Below are positions 38,501-51,356 of a stretch of DNA of 64,000 bases, piece by piece; the first letter of the stretch is position 1; each line of letters starts with the position of its first letter. The notes beneath the pieces are model-generated. The model did not search any database, had not been told where the DNA came from, and saw only the letters and a program-made list of their open reading frames with translations. Origin of the DNA: Zhengitettix transpicula (lineage: Eukaryota; Arthropoda; Insecta; Orthoptera; Tetrigidae); assembly GCA_037074705.1 (NCBI GenBank), contig CM073591.1, positions 136,469,032 through 136,533,031 on the forward strand. Direction: 5' to 3'. The position numbers and the translations under genes are program-made.

Positions 38501-40418
38501 GAAAGGATATGGCAATTGCAACACAGTTGACCAGGAGAAATCCAGTGAAGTTTCAGTAGATAAATACACTTTTAAACTGTGATTTCAACATACTACTTAA
38601 TCTATCACTTTCTGTCCATTTCTCATAGTTAACAATAGTAATATTAACATGTAATCACACATGGCATAGGTATATAGCCATATCCATTATATTGATAAAT
38701 AAAAAAAAGTGGTTAAAACAAATTTAATTCAGTACATCTTTAAGTAATAACAGTAACAAATTCTATTATGAGTTTCTGCTACTTCACAGATACATGTACA
38801 TTATTAATTAATTAATTAATAGGAATTGACTAATTTTCCAGACATAGTGGAACTATGCCTAACATAGTCGAATGGCCACCACTTTAAGTAATAGATCCAT
38901 AAGGTAAACATATCTTGCTGTATTACTGTTGAGAAATTGGTCCCCAAAATATATCTCTATTGAAGAGAGCTAGTTTCTTTATATACCATCAATCTGCATT
39001 CCAAAATTAACTACACAAGCTTGGTTTGATTATCACGGTTTGACTGGATATGTTGAAGGGACTAATGCATTTCCCAACTTGGGTTATTCATTACTTTAGA
39101 ATCAAATGTTGTTTGTTCCAGTCCTTTTCTTGAAGGCACATTTATCTCATTTTGAGTTTCAAATACATAAAAGAAAACTTATAAAAATGTTTACTCTTTT
39201 TGCCATTTAAAATTCTTTATACCTTTCAGAAGATGTTGAATTTTCAAACAATTATGTAAAAATATTAGAATAACCATTTCACTTCAAGGAAAAATAAATG
39301 ACTCATAAATATGCAATTAAACTTTTAAATGGCCTATTGAAAATGTTTGCATTTATGATTTATATAATATTCTTGATTTTGTCCAAACATTGGAAAAATA
39401 GAAACTCAAAAAAATTAATAATATTGATAAAACTTTTTATAACACCTTCTGAGAGTAATGAGAGCTTTTAAGTTACATATTCAATGAAAATAAATTTCAA
39501 GTCATTAAATAAGATGGGGTACCAAACTGTGTATAAATATTGGTGTGACAATTATGAATGTATGTATAATCATACATTTAACAATACAAAATATCAAGAC
39601 CACTTCAATCTGCAGTTCTTTCTGAACTATTCTGGTAAATTGCTGTTTCAACAAGCTATTTAAGCTAAAAATTCTGAAACAGAACAATTATGCCTAAATG
39701 TAAAAAAAAACTACAGAAAATAGAAGTTATGCTGAAAACGAATGAAGTTTTCCAAGTAAATGTTATATACTAGTTGATAATTATTTAATAAATGTGATGG
39801 GCATTTTGACTGAAACCTCATCAATGAACATTTTTATAAATGATATATATGATTCTCAATAGTAGAGACTTCCAAAAGATTAATCTTATGTTTGACATTT
39901 TTATATTGAATCTAACTCATTGCCATTTAACATTTCACTGCATAAATAATAAACACTCCAAATAATTTAATGATGATATTGTTTCAGATTTAAAAACAAA
40001 TTTTCTATATCACAATTAGTAAATTATAAATCATTAAGATATAGGTCTCAATAACATTGTATATAAAACCAAGGTTCATTTCAATGGCATAAAAAATTAA
40101 GAACTGTGACGCAAAACTTTGTTCAAATAGAAAGTTCCAGAAATGTTTACACTACAAAGTGAAACAAGTTAAATTTTAGTGATGGGTTATGTTTAATTTT
40201 TAGATTTATGCTATTCTATATCACTATTCTAAGGTAAAGAAAATGGATGATTTTGTAGCTGATAAAAAATTAGAGCTGTCAATTAGAATGCAAAAAATGA
40301 CATCTGTTTGTTTCCTTTTAAAATACAGAAATATACTTCACGGCAATGAGTTAAGTCTTTCTCATTTTTTTAAACATCAGCACGTTCATTTTTACAAATA
40401 AGCAGTTCTTCAATGGAA
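35570..40418. other. AT-rich stretch without recognised gene
   Basis: About 4.8 kb lies between the two candidate last exons of the polyQ gene. It probably contains 3' UTR (just below 40419) and intron or intergenic sequence. An (ATTA)n run occurs at about 38802-38820. No coding exon or repeat with clear ends was seen. Confidence 0.4.
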
Positions 40419-43400
40419 CTAATAAGAATAAGCAACATCATTATAATTTGATCCCCATGTATTAAATCCAACACCTATATTGTAATTTGGATTTTCATAG
40501 CAATTATATGACACATGGTTGTTCATCAGTGGTGATTGAAAATCTGGCACCTGCTGACTGACCTGCTGTTGCATGAGTTGTTGCTGCTGTTGCTGTTGTA
40601 GCAACTGTTGTTGCTGCTGCTGCTGCTGTTGTTGTTGTTGTTGCTGTTGCAGAAAGTAACTACCCTGGGAGAAGCGTCCTATTTCAGTGGAACCAAATGC
40701 TTGCTCAAACGCTGGCAAGGGTTTCATATCAATCGGAGCAGTGGTAGTTGTTATGGTACAATTTGTGGTAGCAGTTGAGGTACTGCTGGTTGTGCCATTA
40801 CTTAAACAATCATTTACTTGTCTTTTAGAATTGTTCTGTTGTTTAGTTTGAGGCAGCACAGGCTGAGACTTTTGCAGTTGATTTGTTGAAGGCATTGGGG
40901 TTCCAATTCTCACACAATCTTCCTTCTGGGGGGGGAAAATATGCTGTAAATATTATAAAAATAATGATGTGACCATGCTAATTGTTTCATAAGTTCTTGC
41001 AGAACAGTTGAGAGTATACATAAATTATACCCAGATACCATACAGGTAAATTGAATTAATTTAATGTAACAAGTTGTTAAAAATTAAAAAACGTTAGCAT
41101 TAGGTGTAAATAAATGAGACTGGGTCTCATCTTTAATAATTCACATGGAAATCTATATGAGATTTTGGCTTACCTAAGTATAGAGGTTTGGTGTCCGTAA
41201 TTTGAAAATCTCTTGAGAACTACTTATATGTGGACTTTAAAATTCACACAATTTTATTATACAAACAGTGCATAATTAGATAAAAACTATCCAAATAACA
41301 GAGAAAATGAAAAAATTTTATTCAGTGGGTTTATTTATTTTTAATTTTCATTCAAAAACGGTCGGTAAGGGACATAAGATCCAAAAGCTATCATTGATGA
41401 AACAATCTAATGAAAAACAGTTGGAAACGAACACAGACAATCCATATGAAATTGTTGTAATAAAACATAATGAAACAAGTAAAGCACACAGTAGAGAGAA
41501 TAAACGTACTGGGAAAATAGTCGTATGGTTGTAAGCACTAAGGCAGAATAGATAACTTTGTGTGTGGGGGAGGGGGGGATTTTCTTGAAACCCACTGGAG
41601 AGAAGTGGTAGGAACAATCTCTTGCTTCTTCTTTCTTAATGTGGTCTACAGTAAATAAATTTTTCATAGAACTCTGCTTCCTTAAGGAAATGGGTCAATG
41701 AGAGCTTACAGCATATACTTGAATGAATTGTACTTGACATAGGTTCTGTTCATGTATACTATAGCACACATTATCAGCCAAGGCAGGTGGAAAAGATTGA
41801 GGGAGGGGAGGTAGTGTGGAATAAACAAATTTACGACAATAATCTAACACATTGGGAGCGCAGAATAACAGTAAACTGGGCTGCCAAGAAATGTGCTGCA
41901 CATGTAATGAGTCTCAATGACCTGATGGCTTTGGTGCAAAAGTCTAAAGGCACTAACTTTCTATTTGCATAAGTCTACCATTGACGACAACTGCTGATCA
42001 TCAACAGATTTTATGGTGTTCATTAATCTTCTGGTATTCGTGAGATAGCCATTGTCTTCCAAAGTTTCTTTGCCAGCCATTTTCTATATAGATTAAATAA
42101 GATTAGTTGTTTCTCACTCTTTCATCTGGAAAAGTCATCAGCCGCAACCAACATTTATTTAAGTTGGCTTCTTTCATAACAATACAGTTAAGCAATTCAT
42201 TACTGTATTGGGTAAAGCTGTATATACTAATAATACAGGGTTTGATAATAAATAAAGTTTATGTTCATAACAGTTTATGAGAACTAAATCTTTGTTTTCA
42301 ATAACTACTGATGATGACTTTATTTTTGGTGTTGAAAATTTTATTTTTGTGATGTTTGATATGTAAAAAATGGAAAATAATTGAAAAATAGAAAGGACAA
42401 TTGTTCAATTCATTTACAAAAGGGCAAGATGAATCATGATCTAAGGATACATTATATATTTTAAAAGTCTTGCAAGCACCACATGCCAATGAATATCATA
42501 TAACCCACAAATTTTCACTAGTTAAATAATGAATTCGATGTTTTTATTTACTTACTTAAGAATTAATTTAAAGAAAAATACTACTAGCCCTTCATGTTAT
42601 TTGAAAAATTAGTATTATTACACTCTGAATATATTATAAATTATTTTATCTCGACTCATTAGAATAGTTGAGACTTATTTACAATTATAATAAAGAATCT
42701 AAACAAATCATACAGGGCACATAAGCTAGCTAGTTGCCATTTCCAAAATGTATTGGTCAAATCCATTAAATAAAAATGATGTATTTTATATATTTATTTA
42801 CTGGAAATTTGTTTCCATGATGTACAATATAGATTATCAAAGGTTAATGTCATAATTATTTAAGGAACAAGATCAACTCATTCAATTAATCTGAACAAAA
42901 CTGTTTGGGTAACAATAAAATGTGAGAAATATTAATGTGGAATTCATGTTAGAACTTCTTTGGAATAAGAATTTATTAATTATATTAAAACTTTAAAGGT
43001 CATTAATTTGTTGTTCATTAGAGGTCCCAATATTTTTCCAAGTGTCTACTTATGCGGTAGGAAAAAATGAAATGCACAAAAGATAAAACCAAGAAAATAC
43101 TGTAAAAGTGAAAAGTCATATCCAAATGACACTGTAAAAACAAAAATTGGCCCAGATGTGAAAAAAGAGCACAATTATGAGAATCATTTCAGATGTTAAA
43201 GTACCAGAATTATTTACCAATTCAGGAATGGGAGTAGATACAATGAATACAGGCAATAGTTATATGAAAAATTATGACCTAAGACCTGTCAAAAACATAC
43301 ATGAAAATGTAAAGCTAATTTAAATCTCATGATTATTATTAATTAATCATACCATCGCATCATTTCTCTCAGACGATGGCTGGTAAAGCCCATGATACTG

Positions 43401-45952
43401 TTGCACATTACAAAGTCGGTTAATTCCTAGTGATCCAACTGTAGAATTGGTTTGGTTTAGTTGATATTGATTGTTTCCTCCCATTATTTGGTGCCTCATC
43501 ATGAAAGGTGAAGCTGAAAACATGGCATTATTTATTAGACATTAATTATTGCACAATATGAGAACAGAACTATAAATATGAATCAATTATGTGACATAGG
43601 CATAATGATTGATGTGGATAGGAAAGAGAACTATTAGCATAAAGATCAGTCAAATTTTTGTAGGTGTTATCTTCCTCCTTCAGGAGATAGATGGTCTACT
43701 CCCAATTCTTGTTATTTCACAGTGTGGAATTCAAACTGAGGTGATAGCTGATAGGTAGTGCCAAAGTCAAAGCACTGTTGTGGGGACATAAATGTGTTAA
43801 GACATGTATGCAATTAAAAATAAATTTATTGCAGTTTTTGTTAAGTTACTGAGTTCAAAACACATACATGGGTGCATGCAAGAAGGAATGTGTTTTAAGC
43901 ATACTGGTGAATTAATGCTTATAATATGTGAGTATAAGACCTGTGCTTCAAGTTGAAATGTTGCCGTGCCAAGGGAATAGAAATGTTCAGCACCTGGTGT
44001 TGGATTAAGCATTGTTCATTGAGTTACCCAAAATAGGGAATGTGAAGGGGAAAAAGTACATTGTCAGATTTTAACCCTTGGTTTTTTTATATTATACTAA
44101 TTTCACATTCCATATTTAATTATGTGTCTTAGAGTATTAAAATACATTATTGCCTGTAAAATAGTTCATTATCTATGGCTAAATAGTTAGAAGAATTTTT
44201 TGTATTTTAATGAAAAATTTATTATACAAAACATAATAGTTCAAAAAAACATAAGCAGTTAAAATATTGTCCCTTAGGCTATAATTAACACTTTTGTTGT
44301 CTTTGCTATACATGCATCCATCCCATTTCTGAGCTCTATCACATACCTTTCTTGAAGGACACATTCACATATTCCTTGGCTATGATCCTGAGTTCTCTTA
44401 CTTACAATGGACTTATTACTGGCAAATTCAATTGTCCCTGTTCTTGTTCAGAAATTTAAGGTTCCTAATCTGTATTGTGAACACTTCAAAGCACAATCCT
44501 GTTTTACAATCCTCGTCGTTGCTTGATAAATTTGTAATACACTAATGATCATCCATCAAAATATGAATGGCGAGCAAAACTTTTGGATTGGGTAAATTAA
44601 AATGTTGTTGAAAAGAACTGGCCTTGATTAAGATAACTAGTTATATAAATCTAACTGCTGGCACATACTAATAGTTAGGTCATTCCTGAGATTAAAGATG
44701 TTGGATGAATGAATGTAGCTGATTGTCGATTTGCCATAACATTCCCATTGCCATTTTACTTTGATATCACAATTAATTCCAGAATTACTGCACAAATGTA
44801 ACAACTTTTGTAATAGGTGCACTTCTGACAGTGTACGTGTATGACAATACAACTATTTATTATTCATTCTTGTTTCAGCCAGTCACACCAGAGTTTCAAT
44901 TCTTCTCTGGTATTCTATTGTCATGAATAAGGAATATAAAACCATATTAAATTTGAAATGCTTATTGCATTTGACATGCTGACCATTATTCAGTCTCAAG
45001 TCAACCATGTTAATCCCTCTTTCTCTTAACTACTCATACATTTTTTTTTACCAATTCACATTATATGTCTGTTGATTTAAGGCATGTAAGGAAAATGTGA
45101 CATGGTCAAATTAAGTAACTTGTTTGGATAGGAAAAAGAGGCAGGGTATCTGACATTTTAAATCAGCAGTCAGTCCAGTCAGGCAGAAATAAAAAAAACA
45201 AATTTTTGAAAACCTTTTCTGTGTGCCAGCCAGGTATGACTTTTATTTCGGCACACTGGACCAACTGTTGATAATGTGAGTTATATACTTGTCTCTCTTT
45301 CCTTTCCAAATGTGTTAAAGGCTTTTCTGAAGAAATTGTTCTTGGTATTCCACTCTGATCCAACAGTGTCTAAACTATGACATTGTGATGACCATATGTA
45401 CTGTAATTTTCCAGGCAAAGTGGAAAATAATGACAGTGCATACGGTCATCAAAACCTCATTGTTTAATTAGTGCTGTACCCAGTAGAAATCCACAAACAT
45501 TTTTTTTTACCTTCAGAACTGTTAAAATGAGAAATTGTAGCACATTTATTATACCTTGATGTGCTCTACTGTTGGATGCATACATATTCCAAGGTGTTGA
45601 ATGTTGCATTTTGTCTTCACCAGACCTTAGTAAGTAGTTGTTTCCATTATGTGGAATATCCTAAAACAAAACAAAGAAATTCAGAGCCATTTTTTTAGCA
45701 TATCAATCTGAATGGCTAATTTTAGCATAAATAAATTTAACTACATGTTGACTATGTCATTACCTGTGAACAGGAATACCAATATTGATTGCTTAAATCA
45801 CCAAATGTGTTGAAGTCATTTTGAATTGACTGCAAATGAGAATAATGTCCAAATGATTCACAATCTACGTAGGACTCGGAAAATCCACTAATGAGGCCCA
45901 TTTCAACTTGATTACGTACAGTTTTCCGTACTTCTTCAATTTGAGAATCAAA
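40419..45952 (-). CDS. PolyQ, Ser/Asn-rich protein, 3' part (4 exons), possible transcriptional regulator
   Basis: Four minus-strand exons join in phase: 45952-45764, 45660-45555, 43513-43353 and 40925-40419 (TAG), giving 320 residues. Acceptors (TTCACAG, TTTTAG, TTTTCAG, C-tract CAG) and donors (GTAATG, GTATAA, GTATGA) are reasonable. The first exon begins FDSQIEEVRKTVRNQVEMGL, a likely amphipathic helix, and is otherwise Ser/Asn/Tyr-rich. The last exon is Thr/Ser-rich, then MKPLPAFEQAFGSTEIGRF, then glutamine runs of about 15 and 7 residues (40571-40652), ending in an aromatic Asn-rich tail. This composition is typical of activation domains of insect nuclear proteins. No DNA-binding domain is visible and I cannot name the gene. 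The entry phase of the first exon is 0, so coding exons upstream are expected and may lie beyond the window. Confidence 0.72.
41831..42080 (-). pseudogene. Possible broken coding fragment within polyQ-gene intron
   Basis: Read on the minus strand from an ATG at 42080, 39 residues (starting MAGKETLEDNGYLTNTRR, then LMNTIKSVDDQQLSSM) end at a TAG at 41961-41963. Beyond it the same frame stays open for about 42 codons (KLVPLDFCTKAIRSLRLITC) to a TAA at 41831. The helical, non-repetitive composition looks coding-like. It lies wholly inside an intron and has an internal stop, so a decayed retrocopy fragment is possible. I do not recognise the source gene, and chance cannot be excluded. Confidence 0.22.
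45088..45320. mobile_element. Foldback element, same family as 9.9 and 30 kb
   Basis: The left arm 45088-45198 (TTTGGATAGGAAAAAGAGGC, AAATCAGCAGTCAGTCCAGT) is mirrored at 45238-45320 (GGACCAACTGTTGATAAT, CTCTCTTTCCTTTCCAAATG). The arms are more diverged than in the 30-kb copy. It lies in an intron of the polyQ gene upstream region. Confidence 0.7.
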
Positions 45953-46730
45953 CTGTGAACAAGTAGAGAAAAGTGTTATAAAATTTTATACATAAAAATA
46001 CAAGTTTCACTATTTAGAAGTATTTAAATAGAAAAGTAAAAAAATTACATTGTTACAATTAAATTACCTCATTAAGTTGTACAATCATATCATTTTTAAA
46101 GGAAATTAATATAATATTTTAGGGTTAAAATAAATTAAATTAAATTGAACAAAATGAGTTTTCAGAAAGAAAGTAAAGAAAATTAAATGTTTTTTTAGAA
46201 AGTGTTCCAAAACATAAATGGTTTCAACCTTATCTCCTCAATAATTCATTACTCCAACATGAATGAAAGAGAAGATGACATTTAGAACATGTACGTGAAA
46301 AGGCAGGAGGAATTGTTTGAAATGTTGAATTTTTAATCACACTATGAGTTCTTCCCAAAAATACTAGTTCAGATAAAAATTTTACCCAGCCAAAACAAAT
46401 CTAAAGGGCTTATCTGCTATAAAATTTATTGAAAAAGAAATCATGGCAGCTGTGACTCTTATGAAATATTAATCAAGTTCTCTCTTAATTGACTCTTCAT
46501 TCATTTTCTTATAAACTGTAGCATGAGAACTATGAAATAGCATGTTTTGAAATACTTATTTCTTTAATTGCATATTTATGACAATGGTTTGCAATTGGAC
46601 CGAAAAAACTTTCATTTATATAAAGAATTTATAAATATTTTTTAAGTGTTTTCCAGATTGATAGCACAACTTTTATGAATAAACAGTTTATAATTGAGAA
46701 TGTAGTCTTTCTTCGTGTAGAGTAAGAATA

Positions 46731-46824
46731 AAGTCTTATCGGGCTTCTAATCGAATAAACAATTGTATTTGCGACGTTTTGATGACATTCACTGCAATTG
46801 TTTACTCGGTTAGAAGCCCAAGAA
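46731..46824. repeat. Short inverted repeat with AAAACGTCGC loop
   Basis: GGGCTTCTAATCGAATAAAC and AATTG are mirrored by CAATTGTTTACTCGGTTAGA AGCCC. On the minus strand the loop reads GTCATCAAAACGTCGC, resembling the 3' half of the block found in the other foldbacks. Confidence 0.6.
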
Positions 46825-47929
46825 GACTATTGCGTTTATATAACACTAATTATTTAAAATGAGGCAAACAGAAATAACTCTACAAATTTAATGAAAACTA
46901 ATTAAGTTTATAGCACACATTTTATCCCAGGACGAACGCTTTCCCATATACATGATTATGATGGCAGAGCAAGCCTTTGAAACATCATGCATTTGTCCAA
47001 TGATTGTCTGGGTTGTTACCCAATAACTTTATTTAGCACATTTTATCCCTTCTGCTACAAAATTATTTTACAATGGAATTGTTGACATCCAATCATTGAA
47101 ATACACAAAAACGCAAGTGATAAATAAATTTACAGACTTCAACAACTCAGTGTAAGTAAGTAGGAATTAAGAACCTATCCTGCTTCTGGTAACATATTAT
47201 CTATAAAATCGAACCTGACACAATTTCCTATTGGGGTTCAAATTTTATTAAATAGAATAATCTCATGAAAAATTTCACGTTCTGGTTTCAAATTTTGCTG
47301 AAATTGTTGTTGAGTGTTTATAATGAGGGTATTCCATCATTTATAAGATAAATTATATTGAGATGTCTTTCATTGAAATAAAAAAATTAAACTTTAGCAT
47401 CATTAAAGCCTTTATATTCAGAGTAAAAAAGTAATGAAAAATCATTAATTTGCCCAATGAATTTAGTGAAATTTGGGATGAAAATTAGTATTTGGTATGA
47501 ACTGGGGATTACAGAGTTTCATATTTCTAGAGCAATATTACTTAGTAGGACAACAGACACACTTAAACTTATATATTTATATGTAAACTCAATAAAACTT
47601 GTTTTCAAACTAAGGGACTTAATAAAATCATGGGAACACGTGGGGGGATAGTAGGTAAATTCCCATGAATGCTTGGCTATAATTGATTTTGTGATTGTTC
47701 AGTGATGCAGATTACAATATTGGTGTCTTTCCTCCTGATTCCCCTATAGAGAGGTACTTGCACCGAAATGTTTACTGGTTAAATCACAAGGCTGAAATGA
47801 CCTTTCAGGAACTTTACCCATTTAGATATGCCTAATGAAAATGGCATGTGGATAAGTTCTCAGAATTGTTCCTTCCACAGAGCCCTAAGAAAAATATGGC
47901 AAGTCAAACTCTATTTAGAAACCCGACTA

Positions 47930-48140
47930 TATTTAATGCACGTTTGGGGTTGCCCTATCGGCGACCCTCAACAGTTGATCCCCTCCCTCTTTCTCTCTTC
48001 CTGGAGGACACGGAGGAAATCAATACGGCAGGAGGAGGGCGAGCAGGTGACAGGCGGGGGGAAGCCGTCGTCGTGTTAAGACGTCAAGTCGACGGCAGCC
48101 CGGGGACAAGTGTATGGTAATGCGAGCCAAAGGACGGTCG
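47930..48140. promoter_or_regulatory. GC/CpG-rich patch, possible promoter or 5' UTR
   Basis: This short patch is clearly richer in G, C and CpG (e.g. GCCGTCGTCGTG, AAGTCGACGGCAGCCCGG) than the AT-rich surroundings. It lies about 2 kb upstream of the first visible polyQ-gene exon. A promoter or 5' UTR exon is possible, but no start site or splice structure can be proved. Confidence 0.25.
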
Positions 48141-49764
48141 ATACGGCGCCGATACCAATTACGACTTTTATTTGTTCCATGTCAGAACCCTACTTAGCAT
48201 AATTGATTATTTGCAGCGTAGGCCGGAAGCCACCATCTGTTAGATTGTGCTAATATTTCGCGGAGAATGATGCTCGATAAAATTGCTATCAACCAGTGGT
48301 AATAAACTGAGACGTAGGATCTCCCTCAGGTGTAAAGAGAAAGGAAAATTCTCCACCGTCGGCATATAACAACAATGTAGTCGATCTTTGAAGAGCACGT
48401 GGTTGGAACCTTTAAAATACTAATGTTATACAAGTCTTTGTCGCTGGCTACATTTCACAAAAAAGGACAGTTATATAAAAGATTTTTCGTCAATATTCTG
48501 TTTGCGATTTTTACTTTATTTCGGCTGTCGGACTGATGAAAAGACTTCATCTCCAACACAGACGCTGGTAACGATATGGACCAACGTTTTCTTAACTAAA
48601 TTATTTCTTACATTGTTACGCTGAACAACAACAACAAAAAACCGCTACGTAAGCCGCTTGTGAGTCCAGAGCCTGCGTGCTTCGGCTTCAGCCATCGTAA
48701 TTTCATTAATTAGGCGAGAAGAGACTGATGCAGTGGTGGTACTGAAATCCTTTCTTCCTTGTTTTTAAAAAATATATATTCGAATTTAAATTGCCTCAGG
48801 TAACACAGACCATTGACAGTGAGATTTTGTATCAAGTTCTACAAAATCGCTAAATCTTTTGCATGATCAGTCTTACGGTAAAACGACGTGCGCACCTACT
48901 ACCAGGATTATTGTTCATCGTTCGAGTCTGGAAATGTATTATAACCACCTTCTTATGGAAAAACTTGAATCTGAGTAAGTCAGAAGTACATTGAAAACTG
49001 ACTTAAAATGAATATACAGCCAGCCTCTTCTGCTCATGCTACATAGAGGTAAATGGAGAATAAATTATTCAGTGCCGCAAATGAGTCATAAACAATATTG
49101 CAAAGTAATAATATATTCAACCTACGTAAGCTACGGAAAGTTGTTAGCGCTGCTATTTTGTGTGGGACGAGGGAACTTCAAGATTCTTAAGGTTGATGTA
49201 GTTGTAGTATCTCATATTGTATTAAGCCACACAAGTGGAGATGAAAATGAATGTGAACAGGAAATACGTTAATAGCTTATATTAAATATAAGAAACAACT
49301 CTAGTTCTCCTTTTAGCTTCGTTTTTGAACGCGGACTGTCTCTAGAGGTCGCAGGAACGTTAGATTAAACATCAAAATATAACCTGTATTAAGGTAACCC
49401 TAACCAATCTGAACAAGTCACAATCAATCAAATATATTTTCTATAACAATGCATACATATCACTACGTACAACGTATTCTCGACAGAATCCACGTTCCAT
49501 TCATTAAGCACCTAAAGTTTATAGGAAGGTGTCGCCTCAATAAAAAGTTGGCCTGACGTTTTAGCTTTAAATCGACTACGTATCATTTTGCAATATCGTT
49601 CAGGATCCATTTATAAACTTTTAAGATTAGACGAGAAAAAGAAAAGGAAGCATTAACACATCGATTAATGACAATCACCAAACGGAACGAGAATAAAAAG
49701 AAGATTCTATTAATGATAAAGTCTTAAAAACATTAAAACAACATTGCTAGTGTACCGCACAACA

Positions 49765-50375
49765 GGCAAACGTCGTAAAGACAACATAGAAAATGGAATA
49801 TTAGAAACTGTAATGACACAATAAATTAAGGACCAGTAAAACAGACAATAACATAAATTGATTTAGAAAAATAAAATTTAAAAGTGAGTAGACGTTTCGA
49901 TCAACTGTTGTGATCTTTGCCAATGCTATCACCAGACTTTAGTGATATAGGCAAAGTTACAACGCATTACAAAGAATATAAATGAACGATTGTTTAATAA
50001 ATTATCATAAATACTGTTTAAATCAGAAATGGCATGTTTTACATTTAAAGAAAATTTGTTGGACTTAATATGTAACATTTCTGAGATCAACCTTTTAGTG
50101 TTAAACACTAAGTAAAACAAGATACTTCTAATTTAACCAGTATTGTGATGGTTTATTAAACAATTTTTTTAAACTTATATCTTGTAATGCGTTGTAACTT
50201 TGTCTATTTCACTTCAGTCTGGCGATAGTATTGGCAAAGATCACAACTGTTGATCGAAACATCTACTCACTTTTAAATTTTATTGTTCAAAAGTAATTTC
50301 TGTTATTGTCTGTTTTACAGATCGTTAATTTATTGTTATTGTCTTACGGACGTTAATTGTGTTCATTTATGTTCT
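49765..50375. mobile_element. Large foldback element (~600 bp)
   Basis: Inner arms 49871-49972 and 50183-50283 are close inverted copies (AAAGTGAGTAGACGTTTCGA, ACTGTTGTGATCTTTGCCAA, TTACAACGCATTACAA). Weaker similarity continues outward (ACAGACAATAACA, AACGTCGTAAAGACAA) to about 49765 and 50375. Each arm contains GATCA-loop-TGATC followed by GAAACRTC. It is non-coding. Confidence 0.8.
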
Positions 50376-51356
50376 ACAAACTGTTATGATTTTTGACAAT
50401 AAATGGGAACGTTTATAATTTATTAAAACCGGAGTACTAGGTAACTGTATCGTCGCATAGGCCAAGTATAAAGCGGACACTTGCTTGACGAATGGAAACA
50501 CTAATGCTTTGTTACGACCCTTGAACGCGGCATTACAAAGTGTAACATGCCCTTTTAATAGACCGCTTAAGCAGAAGCTTGCAGGCTATTTTATAATGAA
50601 CATTCAGCATTCTAACTCCCTGTCTCCATCCACTGAACGTTCCGGAACATCGCCTTCTTCAGAATTATAACGCGGCACTTTGTAACACAGCGACGCTAAC
50701 ATATTAACCACCTGTTAGATCGCGCACTTGCCGACATCCATCCCTCTGCTCTGCCAATTAGTATTGGGAGGGAGAGGGGATGCACGAGTTGAATCCTTCA
50801 CTTCGACCAGGCAAATACTGTTTCAAGTTTTACGTATCTTCAGAAATTGTGAATAAGTCAAACTAATACTCCATAACTCAGAAATCGTCAGATTTTGTTG
50901 TTGTCCTACTGTTGTAATATTCTGCCGATATTACCGATCTAAGTTTTTTTTGGAACTAGAACAAGCCTTGGGAAGATCATTTTGACTTAATTTTTTTGGA
51001 ACTAGAACAAGCCTTCGGAAGATTACTGTGACTTACTTTTTTTATAAAAAAAAAAGCGGATCATATGTGGAGAAAAATGTCTTGGACGTTACTTTCCTCA
51101 TTTTAAAGCCGTTAAAGGTCCATTTAGGAATATAAAAAATCTCCGTAAACATATGACATCCCTCTCACGACGCACCGCAAATTATCTGTTCACACTCTAA
51201 TCGAATAGGTGTAACATCTTAATGATACTATTTCCGCTTGAAAGGTCACTTCGTTTACTAGGATTATTAAATACTAACTTATATTTATATTAAATAATAA
51301 GATAACTGATTCGTTATCTCGCATCTTTTATTCTATTTATTACTTCTTAAGCACGA

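Noticed and set aside
41307..41534. 75-codon plus-strand ORF starting MKKFYSVGLFIFNFHSK.
   Set aside because: It is antisense within an intron, lacks domains or splice context, and is within chance length for AT-rich DNA.
47848..48120. 90-codon ORF over the GC-rich patch, with Arg/Gly-rich end.
   Set aside because: It starts at a non-ATG codon. High GC removes stops by composition, and an overlapping frame is equally open.
48540..48580. CTGATGA heptamer in plus strand, considered as a hammerhead core.
   Set aside because: No GAAA half or stem II at suitable distance.
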